Positions 35,673 to 44,044 of a DNA stretch of 64,000 nucleotides are shown piece after piece. The number at the start of each line of letters is the position of its first letter. Position 1 is the stretch's first letter. The position numbers were made by a program, and so were the translations under genes. Below the pieces are notes generated by a model that saw only the letters and a program-made list of their open reading frames with translations, was not told where the DNA came from and searched no databases. Origin of the DNA: Bacteroidales bacterium (GTDB lineage: Bacteria > Bacteroidota > Bacteroidia > Bacteroidales > P3); contig JAILAT010000055.1 in assembly GCA_024681475.1 (NCBI GenBank), forward strand, positions 1 to 64,000. Reading direction: 5' to 3'.

Positions 35673-36515
35673 ATGATTACCCATCCCAACTGCAAAATAA
35701 ACCTAGGCCTGCACGTGGTGCGGCGACGCGAAGACGGCTACCATGACTTGGAGACCATTTTTCTGCCCGTGCCGCTAAGCGACGAGCTGGAGATAACACC
35801 TGCGCCACAGCTTTCCTTCGAGCAGGACGGCATCCCCCTGGACAGCGATGCCGAAGGCAACCTCGTCTTAAAAGCCTATCGCATTATGCAACAGGAATTT
35901 GGCGAGCGTATCGGTCCTGTGCACATCCGCCTCACCAAGCACATCCCATTCGGTGCCGGGCTGGGAGGCGGCAGCAGTGATGCCGCCTTTGCGTTGAAAA
36001 TGCTCAACGGGCTGTTTGACATGCAATTATCATCCTCAAAACTATGCCGACTGGCAGCACGATTGGGTGCCGACGTTCCTTTCTTCATCGACAATAGGGC
36101 AGCCTTTGCCACTGGCATCGGCGACCAGCTCACGCCGCTGACTTCCAACCCTTTGAAAGGCTGGCGTCTGGTGCTGGCCAAGCCCAATGAAGCCGTGACG
36201 ACCGCCGAAGCCTATCGTGGCATCGTGCCTCGCGAACAGCGCGGTGCCCACGACCCTCTTCAAGGAGACTTGACTGTGCTGGTCACACATCCCGTAGACG
36301 AATGGAAAAAATTGATAGTCAACGATTTTGAGCCATCGGTTTTTGCCGTTCACCCGCGCATCGCGCAGGCCAAGGAGGCCATTTATGCTGCCGGTGCCCG
36401 CTATGCCGCCATGAGCGGCTCGGGTGCCACGGTCTTCGGTATTTTCGACAAGGACTGCGACCCCGGCGGGCGGCTGCCCAAAGACTTGCCCATCATAGGC
36501 CAATTCGAATATTAA
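35673..36515 (+). CDS. ispE: 4-(cytidine 5'-diphospho)-2-C-methyl-D-erythritol kinase
   Basis: 280 residues. IspE phosphorylates CDP-methylerythritol with ATP in the non-mevalonate isoprenoid pathway. The start NCKINLGLHVVRRREDGYHDL is the family N-terminus with the substrate lysine and aspartate region. The GHMP-kinase glycine-rich ATP loop PFGAGLGGGSSDAAF is at about 92-106, followed by LGADVPFFI and a C-terminal AMSGSGATVFGIF motif. It shares the DXP precursor with PdxJ, encoded 10 kb away. It is probably cotranscribed with phoH. Confidence 0.95.
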   Translation: MITHPNCKINLGLHVVRRREDGYHDLETIFLPVPLSDELEITPAPQLSFEQDGIPLDSDAEGNLVLKAYRIMQQEFGERIGPVHIRLTKHIPFGAGLGGGSSDAAFALKMLNGLFDMQLSSSKLCRLAARLGADVPFFIDNRAAFATGIGDQLTPLTSNPLKGWRLVLAKPNEAVTTAEAYRGIVPREQRGAHDPLQGDLTVLVTHPVDEWKKLIVNDFEPSVFAVHPRIAQAKEAIYAAGARYAAMSGSGATVFGIFDKDCDPGGRLPKDLPIIGQFEY

Positions 36516-36538
36516 AACAAAACAATAAAAGAAGCCTT

Positions 36539-37786
36539 ATGAACAGACCCATTACTTTCGTATTCATCATCTTGCTCAGTCTTGCCGGCACCAGAGTGCA
36601 AGCGCAGGGCACCTACCAATTGCCCAATCCCGGCTTCGAAGACTGGAGCGGCAACAACACCTCAGAACCCGAACATTGGAACTCGTTTGCCAGCAGCGAC
36701 GGAACCTACGCCAGCCTGGCCAACACACCGCACCACTACCGTCGCTCAGGTCATCGTCCTGGCGGCAACGGCAACTACTATCTGACCATCTACACCAAAT
36801 CCATCATCGGCGTGAAAGCCAATGGAAACATGACCACAGGACGCATCCACGCGGGCTCCATGTCGGCCGGCAGCAGCGACAACTACAACTACACACAGCG
36901 AAGCAACAGCAACCACTGTCAACCTTTTACGGGTACCCCCGACTCGATGTACGTATGGGTGAGTTACTATGCCGCCAGTGGAAACTCGAAGGCGCAGGTG
37001 ACAGCCATCATCCACGGCGACAGCGACTTCCGGTCGCCCAACGATGAAAACAACACCTCGAAATACAAGGGCATAGCCAAATCGGAATTCGAGCGCACCA
37101 CCTCGTCGGCATCCTCCATGCAGTGGCAGCAGTTGCGCATCCCCTTTGAATACAGCGGCACCAGTGCAGCAGAATATATCCTCATCAACTTGGCCACCAA
37201 CAACACCCCTGGCGGCGGCAGCGCCAACGACTCGCTGTCGATTGACGACATCGAGTTCATCTACAGCGCATGGCTGACGAACATCACTGCGGAACCCGTC
37301 GCATTGGAAGGATTCGAGAAAGGACAACTGGACTACTACATTCAAGTGGAGGACACCGCGGCCTTCGCCGACGTGCGTGTGGGCTACAGCGTGGAGAGCA
37401 ACGATGCCTCTGTCGAGAAAGTGACGACACGAGTAAACGACAGCACACTGCTTTGTACACTCACCGTCACCGCCGAAGACGGTGTGACTCAGAAGATTTA
37501 CACCATCACCTTCACCACTAGCATCCCCGCACCTCCCGTAGGCATCGCTCAGGCTGACGGCACGACGGCGCTGCGCATTTATCCCAACCCCGCCAACGAC
37601 AGGGTGACAGTGGAATGTGCTTTGCCCACAGACAAAAACAGCTGGCTGACAATCAGCGACATGACTGGCCGCACACTGCAGCGCCTGCCATGGCAAGGAC
37701 AGTGCGAAATAGACCTCTCGGGCTACCCCGCGGGTTGCTATCTGCTACAACTTGGTGGCCAACATCAGCGGCTCATCAAGAAATGA
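36539..37786 (+). CDS. Secreted PCMD-like protein with T9SS type A sorting domain
   Basis: 415 residues. A signal peptide (MNRPITFVFIILLSLAGTRVQAQ) is followed by a beta-sandwich domain starting QLPNPGFEDWSGNNTSEPEHWNSF. This start is typical of the putative carbohydrate metabolism domain (PCMD) and related carbohydrate-binding proteins of Bacteroidetes (to about residue 240). An Ig-like piece comes next (about 245-335), then the T9SS tail: ALRIYPNPANDRVTVE, ISDMTGRTLQRL and AGCYLLQLGGQHQRLIKK. Probably exported and surface-attached. The function is unknown; carbohydrate binding is an inference. It ends in a strong terminator. Confidence 0.78.
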   Translation: MNRPITFVFIILLSLAGTRVQAQGTYQLPNPGFEDWSGNNTSEPEHWNSFASSDGTYASLANTPHHYRRSGHRPGGNGNYYLTIYTKSIIGVKANGNMTTGRIHAGSMSAGSSDNYNYTQRSNSNHCQPFTGTPDSMYVWVSYYAASGNSKAQVTAIIHGDSDFRSPNDENNTSKYKGIAKSEFERTTSSASSMQWQQLRIPFEYSGTSAAEYILINLATNNTPGGGSANDSLSIDDIEFIYSAWLTNITAEPVALEGFEKGQLDYYIQVEDTAAFADVRVGYSVESNDASVEKVTTRVNDSTLLCTLTVTAEDGVTQKIYTITFTTSIPAPPVGIAQADGTTALRIYPNPANDRVTVECALPTDKNSWLTISDMTGRTLQRLPWQGQCEIDLSGYPAGCYLLQLGGQHQRLIKK

Positions 37787-37808
37787 AATAGAGCGGAACA
37801 AACACAAA

Positions 37809-37838
37809 CAAGGCGGCGAGGGAAACCTCGCCGCCTTG
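37809..37838 (+). terminator. Terminator hairpin
   Basis: CAAGGCGGCGAGG pairs with its complement around a GAAA tetraloop, followed by TTTATTG. It sits between the convergent T9SS-protein and DUF4234 genes. Confidence 0.85.
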
Positions 37839-37860
37839 TTTATTGACATAACCAAAGGAA

Positions 37861-38268
37861 TTAGCCTCTGTTGTTGTAGTCTTCGTTGATAGCGTTCATG
37901 GTCTTGAACAGCTTGTAGAAATATACAATGGGACCAACGCCGCACAGGAGGACACCGAGGACATCCCAGCCCCAGAAGGTCTTGGCGCTGAAGTTGCAGG
38001 GAAGGCCACGACGGATGCTTTCCTCTTTGAGGCGGTTGCTGAACTTGTGGAACCACACAAAGCTGAGGATACCCAGCGTGAACGGGCAGATGATACACAT
38101 CAGAAGATAGTTCATCGTCTTCTTGCCGTCGTGCTCGGAAGCCACGGTGTTGATGTCTTTCGATACGTTCATCATGCAGATAAGGCCATAGATGCCAAAC
38201 GTGATGACGCTGAGCAAAATGTACTTCACAACACTGCGGTTGGTTCTTAATTGAGTACTAGATGCCAT
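37861..38268 (-). CDS. DUF4234-family small membrane protein
   Basis: 135 residues from MASSTQLRTNRSVVKYILLS; the frame extends 10 codons further without a better start. Helices are visible at about 14-32 (YILLSVITFGIYGLICMM), 53-75 and 105-125. The phrase VVKYILLSVITFGIYGL followed by a short polar loop is typical of DUF4234. Inner-membrane location is expected; no function is known for the family. It has possible -7 boxes at 38432-38439 and 38443-38450, which would give a long leader. Confidence 0.8.
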   Translation of the reverse strand: MASSTQLRTNRSVVKYILLSVITFGIYGLICMMNVSKDINTVASEHDGKKTMNYLLMCIICPFTLGILSFVWFHKFSNRLKEESIRRGLPCNFSAKTFWGWDVLGVLLCGVGPIVYFYKLFKTMNAINEDYNNRG

Positions 38269-38560
38269 GTTTTTTTCCCTGATACGTGTCGGGCGCAACT
38301 TTTAATGTACATTAATGCCTCCACTTTTTCGGCTATCGGCTAACTCCGTAAAATTCAAACATCACATAACGTATTGTCTTTCTGCACGTTTCTTACTCTT
38401 ACACAAAGCAATAACTTTGATTTTTATTTTGCAAATTTAACACAAAATTAATAAATAACAAAAAAATTTGGTAAAAAAAAAGAGAAGAATACACCTAGTC
38501 ACTTGATTATAAAACGATTAGAAACAAGCAATCATTAATGGAATGCTTGTGGGGAGAAAA
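38269..38560. other. AT-rich intergenic spacer
   Basis: This divergent spacer between the DUF4234 and ROK genes has no open frame of interest. It contains two possible minus strand -7 boxes (TAAATTTG at 38432-38439, TAATTTTG at 38443-38450) and long A and T runs. Confidence 0.4.
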
Positions 38561-38564
38561 ATAT

Positions 38565-38595
38565 TTTGCCACTTGCAAAAAAAAGCCTACCTTTG
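38565..38595 (+). promoter_or_regulatory. Promoter of the ROK sugar kinase gene
   Basis: TTTG (38565-38568), exactly 19 bases, then TACCTTTG (38588-38595), the ideal Bacteroidetes spacing. Transcription would begin about 25 bases before the start codon. Confidence 0.75.
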
Positions 38596-38602
38596 CAAGT
38601 GG
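38569..38602. promoter_or_regulatory. Operator-like perfect palindrome on the ROK promoter
   Basis: CCACTTGCAAA (38569-38579) and TTTGCAAGTGG (38592-38602) are perfect 11-bp inverse copies separated by 12 bases. The left arm starts immediately after the -33 element and the right arm covers half of the -7 box, so a bound dimer would block RNA polymerase. The matching regulator is not in the window. Confidence 0.65.
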
Positions 38603-38626
38603 AAATAATATAAAAAACATATATAA

Positions 38627-39592
38627 ATGACACAGACTTACGCAATTGGAATTGATATTGGCGGTACGAATACCGATATGGGGCTGGTGCGCGACGACGG
38701 CACCATCGTGGCACGCAAAAACCTGCCCACAAACGCCTATACCGAGTTGTCGCCCTACATCCGCGACATCATGGCCGCTGTCGAGACTCTGATGAAAGAA
38801 AACAAAGTGGAGTCCATCGAAGGCATCGGTATCGGCGCTCCCAACGGCAACTTCTATACAGGCTGTGTAGACAACGCCCCTAACTTGACAATCAAGGGCG
38901 TGTTGAACTTCGAGAAAGAGATACACCGCTATATGAATGTCCCCGTGGCGCTGAGCAATGACGCCAACGCGGCAGCCTTCGGCGAGATGGTCTACGGTGG
39001 TGCCAAAGGCATGAAGCACTTCATCATGTTCACGCTGGGCACAGGCGTAGGCAGCGGCATCGTGGTCGACGGCATGCTGGTGCACGGCAGCACCGGCGGT
39101 GCCGGCGAACTGGGCCACGCCATCCTCATTCCCGACGGTCGCCAGTGCAGCTGTGGCCGCAAGGGATGCCTGGAGACCTACACCTCGGCGCGCGGCATCG
39201 TGCAGACTTTCTGCGAGATGCGTCAGGAATATGGTTACAAAGAGATGCGCGAGGGCTGGATAGGCAACGACATGAAAGACAAGGACATCACCTCCAAGAT
39301 GATAGGCGATGCCGCCAACGCCGGCGACCCCGTCGCCCTGGCCACCTACGAGCGCACCGGACATCTGCTGGGCATAGCCATGGCAAATGCAGTGACCTTC
39401 TCGGCGCCCGAGGCCCTGTTCCTCATGGGCGGCCCCACCAAGGTGGGCGAGCCACTGATGCGTCCGCTGCGCGACTCGTTCAAAAAGCATCTGCTGAACA
39501 TCTTCGAAGGCAGCTGCGAGATACGCATGTCGGAGCTGAAAGCCAACGAGGTAGCCATCCTCGGCGCTGCAGCTCTGCTGAAAATGAAATAA
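38627..39592 (+). CDS. ROK-family sugar kinase
   Basis: 321 residues. The N-terminal ATP-site motif is AIGIDIGGTNTDMGLV (about 6-21). The sugar-binding and catalytic segment is VALSNDANAAAFGEMVYGG (about 105-123) with the catalytic Asp. The ROK zinc signature is ELGHAILIPDGRQCSCGRKG (about 160-179), continuing into GCLETY. There is no N-terminal DNA-binding domain, so it is a kinase rather than a repressor. It phosphorylates a hexose such as glucose, mannose, fructose or N-acetylmannosamine; the sequence does not decide which. The GH92 alpha-mannosidase gene follows after 38 bases, making a released mannose or other glycan sugar a plausible substrate. Confidence 0.9.
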   Translation: MTQTYAIGIDIGGTNTDMGLVRDDGTIVARKNLPTNAYTELSPYIRDIMAAVETLMKENKVESIEGIGIGAPNGNFYTGCVDNAPNLTIKGVLNFEKEIHRYMNVPVALSNDANAAAFGEMVYGGAKGMKHFIMFTLGTGVGSGIVVDGMLVHGSTGGAGELGHAILIPDGRQCSCGRKGCLETYTSARGIVQTFCEMRQEYGYKEMREGWIGNDMKDKDITSKMIGDAANAGDPVALATYERTGHLLGIAMANAVTFSAPEALFLMGGPTKVGEPLMRPLRDSFKKHLLNIFEGSCEIRMSELKANEVAILGAAALLKMK

Positions 39593-39630
39593 CACGTCGC
39601 CTCAGGCAGCGACAGCAAACAACCCTTCCG

Positions 39631-42600
39631 ATGAGAACAAAGGTCATAGCAATGCAACTACTCGTCCTGCTGGCAACCACACTATTGTTGAGCGGATGCA
39701 ACCGATTGACATCGTATGTCAACCCCCTGGTTGGCACCGACGGACATGGTCACACCTATCCGGGCGCCATACTGCCACATGGCATGGTACAGGTGAGCCC
39801 CGACACACGTCTTGACGGCTGGGACGGCTGCAGCGGATACCACTACAGCGACGACACCATCTACGGTTTCAGCCACACACATCTCAGCGGTACGGGATGC
39901 TCGGACTATGGCGACCTGCTCATCATGCCCTTCACACTTGAACAGTGGGGCTATCAAACGCCCGACACACTGTGCCGCTACGACTACTGCTCCCCTTTCT
40001 CGCACAAGAACGAGAAAGCGGAGCCCGGATACTACCGCGTGCTGCTGGACCGCAACCGCGTCATGGCCGAACTGTCTGTGTTTGGACGGATAGCGGTACA
40101 CCGCTACACCTACCCTTACTCGGGTGAAAAAGGTGTGGTGATAGACTTGCAGCACCGCGATGTGGTGGTCAACTCGTCGATGGAACAAAAAACCGTCACC
40201 CTCGACAACGGCGACAAACTTGATGTGCTGGTGGGCTGCCGCCAGTCGGCAGCATGGACCCCCGACCAGCATTTCTACTTTGCCATCGCCGCCAACTGCA
40301 AGATCGAACACATACAATACTATCTCGAGGGCAAGCGCGCCGACGATTTACAACAGCTGGACGGCAAAGACTGCAAAGCGCTGGTGTATTTCGCCGCCGA
40401 CAAGCGTGAAGTGGAACTCTACGTGGGCATCTCCGAAGTCGACGAAGAGGGAGCCATCAAGAACCTTGCCGCCAGCCTCCCCATCAACCTGAAACAGGCG
40501 AAGAAAGCAGCCCAACAGGCGTGGGAAGCGGCACTGGGCCAGATAGAGGTGACAGGCGGTACCAAAGAAGACCGTCAAAATTTCTACACAGCGCTATATC
40601 ACTGTATGACATCGCCTTACCTCTACAGCGATGTTGACGGACGCTACCGTATGATGAACCCGAAGTCGGGCGTGAAAGGAGCCGAAGACAACGACGGCGA
40701 ACAGGCCGAACAACAAATCGGCCAGCTGGACGATGGCGAAGCACGCTACACGGTGTTCTCCGTGTGGGACACCTACCGCGCGCTACACCCCTTGCTGAAC
40801 ATCATAGACCCCGACCGAAGCCGCGATTTTGTCAACACCTTCCTGGACCACTACCGCCAAAACGGCGAGCTGACGATGTGGGAGCTGTCGGGCTGGGAAA
40901 CGCATTGTATGATAGGCTATCACAGCGCATCTGTCATCCTCGATGCCTACCGCACCGGCGTGCTTGACGGCATGAGCGAGGAGGAGCTCAACGAGCTGCT
41001 GGAGGCCATGACGTCCACAGCCAACCTGCCTATCCTGGGCCGCCAGGACTACGCTCGCGACGGCTACCTGAGCAGCGAGTATGAGAACGAGTCGGTCAGC
41101 AAGACGCTGGAATATGCCTACGACGACTGGTGTATAGCGCAGATGGCGGCCTTGCTGGGGGAAGTGGCTCAAGAACAGCACCCTGAATTATGCCTCAACT
41201 ACTGGTATTGGACATACGATGAATACATAAGGCGCAGCCAGTCGTGGAAAAACATTCTGGACGACAGCCATTTCATGCATGCACGGCGCAATGGCGGTTT
41301 TGTCACGCCGTTCAACCCCACAGAGGTGAATAACCACTTCACCGAAGCCAACAGCTGGCAATATTCCACCTACGTGCCCCACGACATCGAAGGGCTGGCG
41401 CAGCTACATGGCGGCGATGCGGCCTTCGAGAGGTTTCTCGACTCGCTGTTCAACGGCGGCTCGGCCACGGCAGGGCGCCAGCAGGCCGACATCACCGGCA
41501 TGATAGGGCAATACGCCCACGGCAACGAACCGTCGCACCATGCCGCCTATCTCTATGCCTACATCGGCAAACAATACAAAAGCGCTGCGCTGATACGCAA
41601 GATTTGTACCGAGCTGTACCACAGCAAAGTGAATGGCGACGGCACCGACGAAGAGCACTCCACACTGTGCGGCAACGAGGACTGCGGCCAGATGAGTGCC
41701 TGGTATGTGATGAGCGCGCTAGGCTTCTACCCTGTGTGTCCCGGCAGCGGCGAATATGTGATCGGTTCGCCACTATTCAGCAGCGCCACCATACACCTGA
41801 AGAACGGCAAAGACATAGTAATCAAGGCCAACGGACAGAGCCATGACGCTTGCTACGTGAAATCGCTGCGTCTGAACGGCGAGCCCTACGACAAGTCGTT
41901 CATCACCTTCGAGCAGCTGAAAGATGGCTGCGAGCTGACCTTCACGATGAGCAGCACACCCGACGAGCAGTGGGCCTCTGCCGAGTATGCCCGTCCGCAC
42001 AGCAGCATTGCCGAAAAAGAAAGGATCACACCCGCTCCACGCTTCGGCGACTGGCAGCAGCGCTTCGTGGGCAGCAAACAGGTGACGCTGAGCGGTGCCG
42101 ACAGCATCTACTACACCACCGACGGCAGCACACCGACATGCTCCTCCATGCGCTACACAGGACCTATCACCGTGGACAACGACATCACCATCAAAGCCAT
42201 AGGCTACAACGCCGCAACAGGCTACAGCAGTGTGGTGACACAACGGCTCACCAAGCTGATACAGGACCGCACCCTCAGCTACATCATCCCACCCGACCCA
42301 CAGTACTACGAGAACGGCGAGACGGGCCTGATAGACCGCCTGCACGGCACGGAGAATTTCCGCATCGGCGGCTGGCAAGGCTGGCAAGGCGACTGCGAAG
42401 TGGTGATAGACATGCTGGAAGACAAGGCGATAAGCCACGTGGGTGCCAACTGTCTGGAAAGCATGCGTGCATGGATTTTCTTCCCACGGCGCGTGGAAGT
42501 CACCGTCTCCAACGACGGCAGCAACTACAGGCCTTTCGGACAGGTGGACAACACCATCCCCGCCACGCTGGACCGTCAGGAGTCCAACACAGTGAAAGAA

Positions 42601-42735
42601 TTTGAAGTGCGAGGAGAGCCCACGGTGGCACGCTATGTGCGTGTCAAGGTGGTGAACTACGGCAAACTGCCCGACTGGCACGTCAGTGCCGGCGAGCAGG
42701 CCTGGCTCTTCCTCGACGAAATAACGGTACGATAA
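39631..42735 (+). CDS. GH92 alpha-mannosidase lipoprotein with C-terminal binding modules
   Basis: 1034 residues from MRTKVIAMQLLVLLATTLLL; lipidation at Cys23 (LLSGC). The N-terminal GH92 sandwich begins YVNPLVGTDGHGHTYPGAIL. The helical barrel has RYTVFSVWDTYRALHPLLNI near 373, YAHGNEPSHHAAYLYAY near 631 and CGNEDCGQMSAWYVMSALGF near 680 (acidic E683 and D684). These are diagnostic of calcium-dependent exo-alpha-mannosidases that trim N-glycans. After about residue 810 come a chitobiase C-terminal-like fold (IYYTTDGSTPTCSS) and a discoidin-like module (WQGWQGDCEVVIDM). These match the tail of the GH20 enzyme at 28553-31054. Earlier in-frame codons back to 39145 overlap the ROK gene and are not coding. 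Confidence 0.93.
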   Translation: MRTKVIAMQLLVLLATTLLLSGCNRLTSYVNPLVGTDGHGHTYPGAILPHGMVQVSPDTRLDGWDGCSGYHYSDDTIYGFSHTHLSGTGCSDYGDLLIMPFTLEQWGYQTPDTLCRYDYCSPFSHKNEKAEPGYYRVLLDRNRVMAELSVFGRIAVHRYTYPYSGEKGVVIDLQHRDVVVNSSMEQKTVTLDNGDKLDVLVGCRQSAAWTPDQHFYFAIAANCKIEHIQYYLEGKRADDLQQLDGKDCKALVYFAADKREVELYVGISEVDEEGAIKNLAASLPINLKQAKKAAQQAWEAALGQIEVTGGTKEDRQNFYTALYHCMTSPYLYSDVDGRYRMMNPKSGVKGAEDNDGEQAEQQIGQLDDGEARYTVFSVWDTYRALHPLLNIIDPDRSRDFVNTFLDHYRQNGELTMWELSGWETHCMIGYHSASVILDAYRTGVLDGMSEEELNELLEAMTSTANLPILGRQDYARDGYLSSEYENESVSKTLEYAYDDWCIAQMAALLGEVAQEQHPELCLNYWYWTYDEYIRRSQSWKNILDDSHFMHARRNGGFVTPFNPTEVNNHFTEANSWQYSTYVPHDIEGLAQLHGGDAAFERFLDSLFNGGSATAGRQQADITGMIGQYAHGNEPSHHAAYLYAYIGKQYKSAALIRKICTELYHSKVNGDGTDEEHSTLCGNEDCGQMSAWYVMSALGFYPVCPGSGEYVIGSPLFSSATIHLKNGKDIVIKANGQSHDACYVKSLRLNGEPYDKSFITFEQLKDGCELTFTMSSTPDEQWASAEYARPHSSIAEKERITPAPRFGDWQQRFVGSKQVTLSGADSIYYTTDGSTPTCSSMRYTGPITVDNDITIKAIGYNAATGYSSVVTQRLTKLIQDRTLSYIIPPDPQYYENGETGLIDRLHGTENFRIGGWQGWQGDCEVVIDMLEDKAISHVGANCLESMRAWIFFPRRVEVTVSNDGSNYRPFGQVDNTIPATLDRQESNTVKEFEVRGEPTVARYVRVKVVNYGKLPDWHVSAGEQAWLFLDEITVR

Positions 42736-42747
42736 ACAATAAGCAAG

Positions 42748-43023
42748 ATGAACAAGTGGTTGACACTAGGACTGATAGGCGGAGCGCTGCTGCTCAGCGG
42801 ATGCGGCAAGAAGAGTTGCAAATGCTACCTTTTCGACCAGTGGGGCACTGTCCACACCTCGAAGACCTATATCGACGAGGACACCCCCTGCGCCGACTTG
42901 GGATACAGCACGATGCGCCTGCAGGACTCATCCTACCGTCTCTGCACCGAAGCCTACGAGCCCGACATGGACTATGGTGACGTGGCCCACATGTTCGACG
43001 GCAGCCAAAACGAGAATCAATAA
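42748..43023 (+). CDS. Small Cys-rich lipoprotein, first of a tandem pair
   Basis: 91 residues. The lipoprotein signal MNKWLTLGLIGGALLLSGC puts the lipidated Cys at 19. The mature part has KSCKCYLF just after the anchor, a central Cys (TPCADLGYS), and RLCTEAYEPDMDYG near the C-terminus, giving four Cys besides the lipidated one. The family is not one I recognise. It is closely related in plan to the next gene. It follows the GH92 gene by 12 bases and is probably cotranscribed with it. A periplasmic or surface location is expected; disulfide pairing is likely but not shown. Confidence 0.78.
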   Translation: MNKWLTLGLIGGALLLSGCGKKSCKCYLFDQWGTVHTSKTYIDEDTPCADLGYSTMRLQDSSYRLCTEAYEPDMDYGDVAHMFDGSQNENQ

Positions 43024-43045
43024 ATAAACATAAAATACAATAACC

Positions 43046-43291
43046 ATGAAAAAACTGATACTGACATGCCTTGTGGTGCTGGGCGCAGCCGCCCTGACAT
43101 CGTGTGACACGAAACCCTGCAAATGCTACTTCTACAACGGAATGAATTGGAGTCAAGAGATTGAATATGTCACAGAAGGTAGCAGCTGCTCAACACTGGA
43201 CTACACCAACGGCAACCGCCAGCGCCTATGCCTGGAAGAGCACGAGCCCGACATCGACCCCGGCTCCATTGGCCGCGAATACAAGAAATGA
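43046..43291 (+). CDS. Small Cys-rich lipoprotein, second of a tandem pair
   Basis: 81 residues. The lipoprotein signal MKKLILTCLVVLGAAALTSC puts the lipidated Cys at 20. The mature part aligns with its neighbour: KPCKCYFY against KSCKCYLF; a middle Cys in SSCSTLDY against TPCADLGY; and RLCLEEHEPDID against RLCTEAYEPDMD. All four mature Cys are conserved, and the acidic EPD(I/M)D end is the best-kept stretch. The two genes arose by tandem duplication. No domain is recognised. It is followed by a strong terminator. Confidence 0.78.
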   Translation: MKKLILTCLVVLGAAALTSCDTKPCKCYFYNGMNWSQEIEYVTEGSSCSTLDYTNGNRQRLCLEEHEPDIDPGSIGREYKK

Positions 43292-43322
43292 AGCTCGTCA
43301 TTGGCACGCCAATGATACAAGA

Positions 43323-43356
43323 AAGAGGGCATCCTTTGCTGAAAGGATGCCCTCTT
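43323..43356. terminator. Terminator hairpin between convergent units
   Basis: Perfect 15-bp stem, AAGAGGGCATCCTTT, with loop GCTG and its complement. It ends the ROK-GH92-lipoprotein unit and also lies beyond the barrel gene on the other strand. Confidence 0.88.
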
Positions 43357-43393
43357 GCAGTGATAAGTATCTGCTATTGTTACGAATTATTTA

Positions 43394-43867
43394 TTAAAAT
43401 ACGTAGCGGATACCTAAAGCGATATCTCCCCAGTGGAAATCCGTGTCGGGGATGACATAGAAACGAGGACGGATGTCGAGCGAGAGCTGGATAGGCACCG
43501 CGTCGAAAGTGTACTCGAGACCAGCCTGGGCAGTGAGAGCGAGAGCGATGTCAGCATCCACACCGTCGAGGTCATAGTTCCAGTAACCGATGTGTGCACC
43601 CACGCCGGCGAACCAACCGAAGTTGCCAGAGATGGTACCACGCCACTGATAGACACCAGTGAGGCTGAAAGCGTTGTAGTGGTCGTCGTCGTTGCCGGCC
43701 CAACCGAGGTCGAGTTCGAGACGGTTGCTACCGAGAGCTCTCTGATAGGAGAGTTCAGCACCATAACCCTGGCCGCCGCCGAAGCGAACACCAAGTGCGT
43801 TGTCCTGTGCATTAACTGCAAAGGAGAGAGCAAAAACTGCTACAAGAGTAAAAAAAATTTTCTTCAT
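43394..43867 (-). CDS. Small outer-membrane beta-barrel protein
   Basis: 157 residues. The signal peptide MKKIFFTLVAVFALSFAVNAQ is followed by alternating hydrophobic strands with Gly and aromatic girdle residues (GAELSYQRAL, RLELDLGWAG, GLEYTFDAVPIQLSLDIRPRF). The protein ends with a C-terminal aromatic, GIRYVF, as in outer-membrane barrels. About eight strands fit the length, an OmpA/OmpX-type size. The function is unknown. Its leader from the promoter at 43975 is about 100 bases. It is a single-gene unit. Confidence 0.82.
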   Translation of the reverse strand: MKKIFFTLVAVFALSFAVNAQDNALGVRFGGGQGYGAELSYQRALGSNRLELDLGWAGNDDDHYNAFSLTGVYQWRGTISGNFGWFAGVGAHIGYWNYDLDGVDADIALALTAQAGLEYTFDAVPIQLSLDIRPRFYVIPDTDFHWGDIALGIRYVF

Positions 43868-43974
43868 AAATGTGTGATTTAAAAGGTTAATAATAATTCA
43901 AATCAGTTCTAAAATCATGTTTCCGAACGATTTAACAAAAATTTAACATTCAACAAACCGTTCATTCAACACTG

Positions 43975-43982
43975 CAAAGATA
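43975..43982 (-). promoter_or_regulatory. Promoter -7 box (TATCTTTG) for the barrel gene
   Basis: Exact TAnnTTTG on the minus strand. The leader to the ATG at 43867 is about 100 bases and AT-rich. Confidence 0.6.
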
Positions 43983-44044
43983 CAATGTTTTTTCGAAATA
44001 GCAAAAAAATATCAAAAATAGTTTTCCAATTCAAAATAAAGTAG

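Noticed and set aside
39145-39630. N-terminal extension of the GH92 frame
   Set aside because: It overlaps the ROK kinase in another frame and is Arg/Gln-rich nonsense. The lipoprotein signal begins at 39631.
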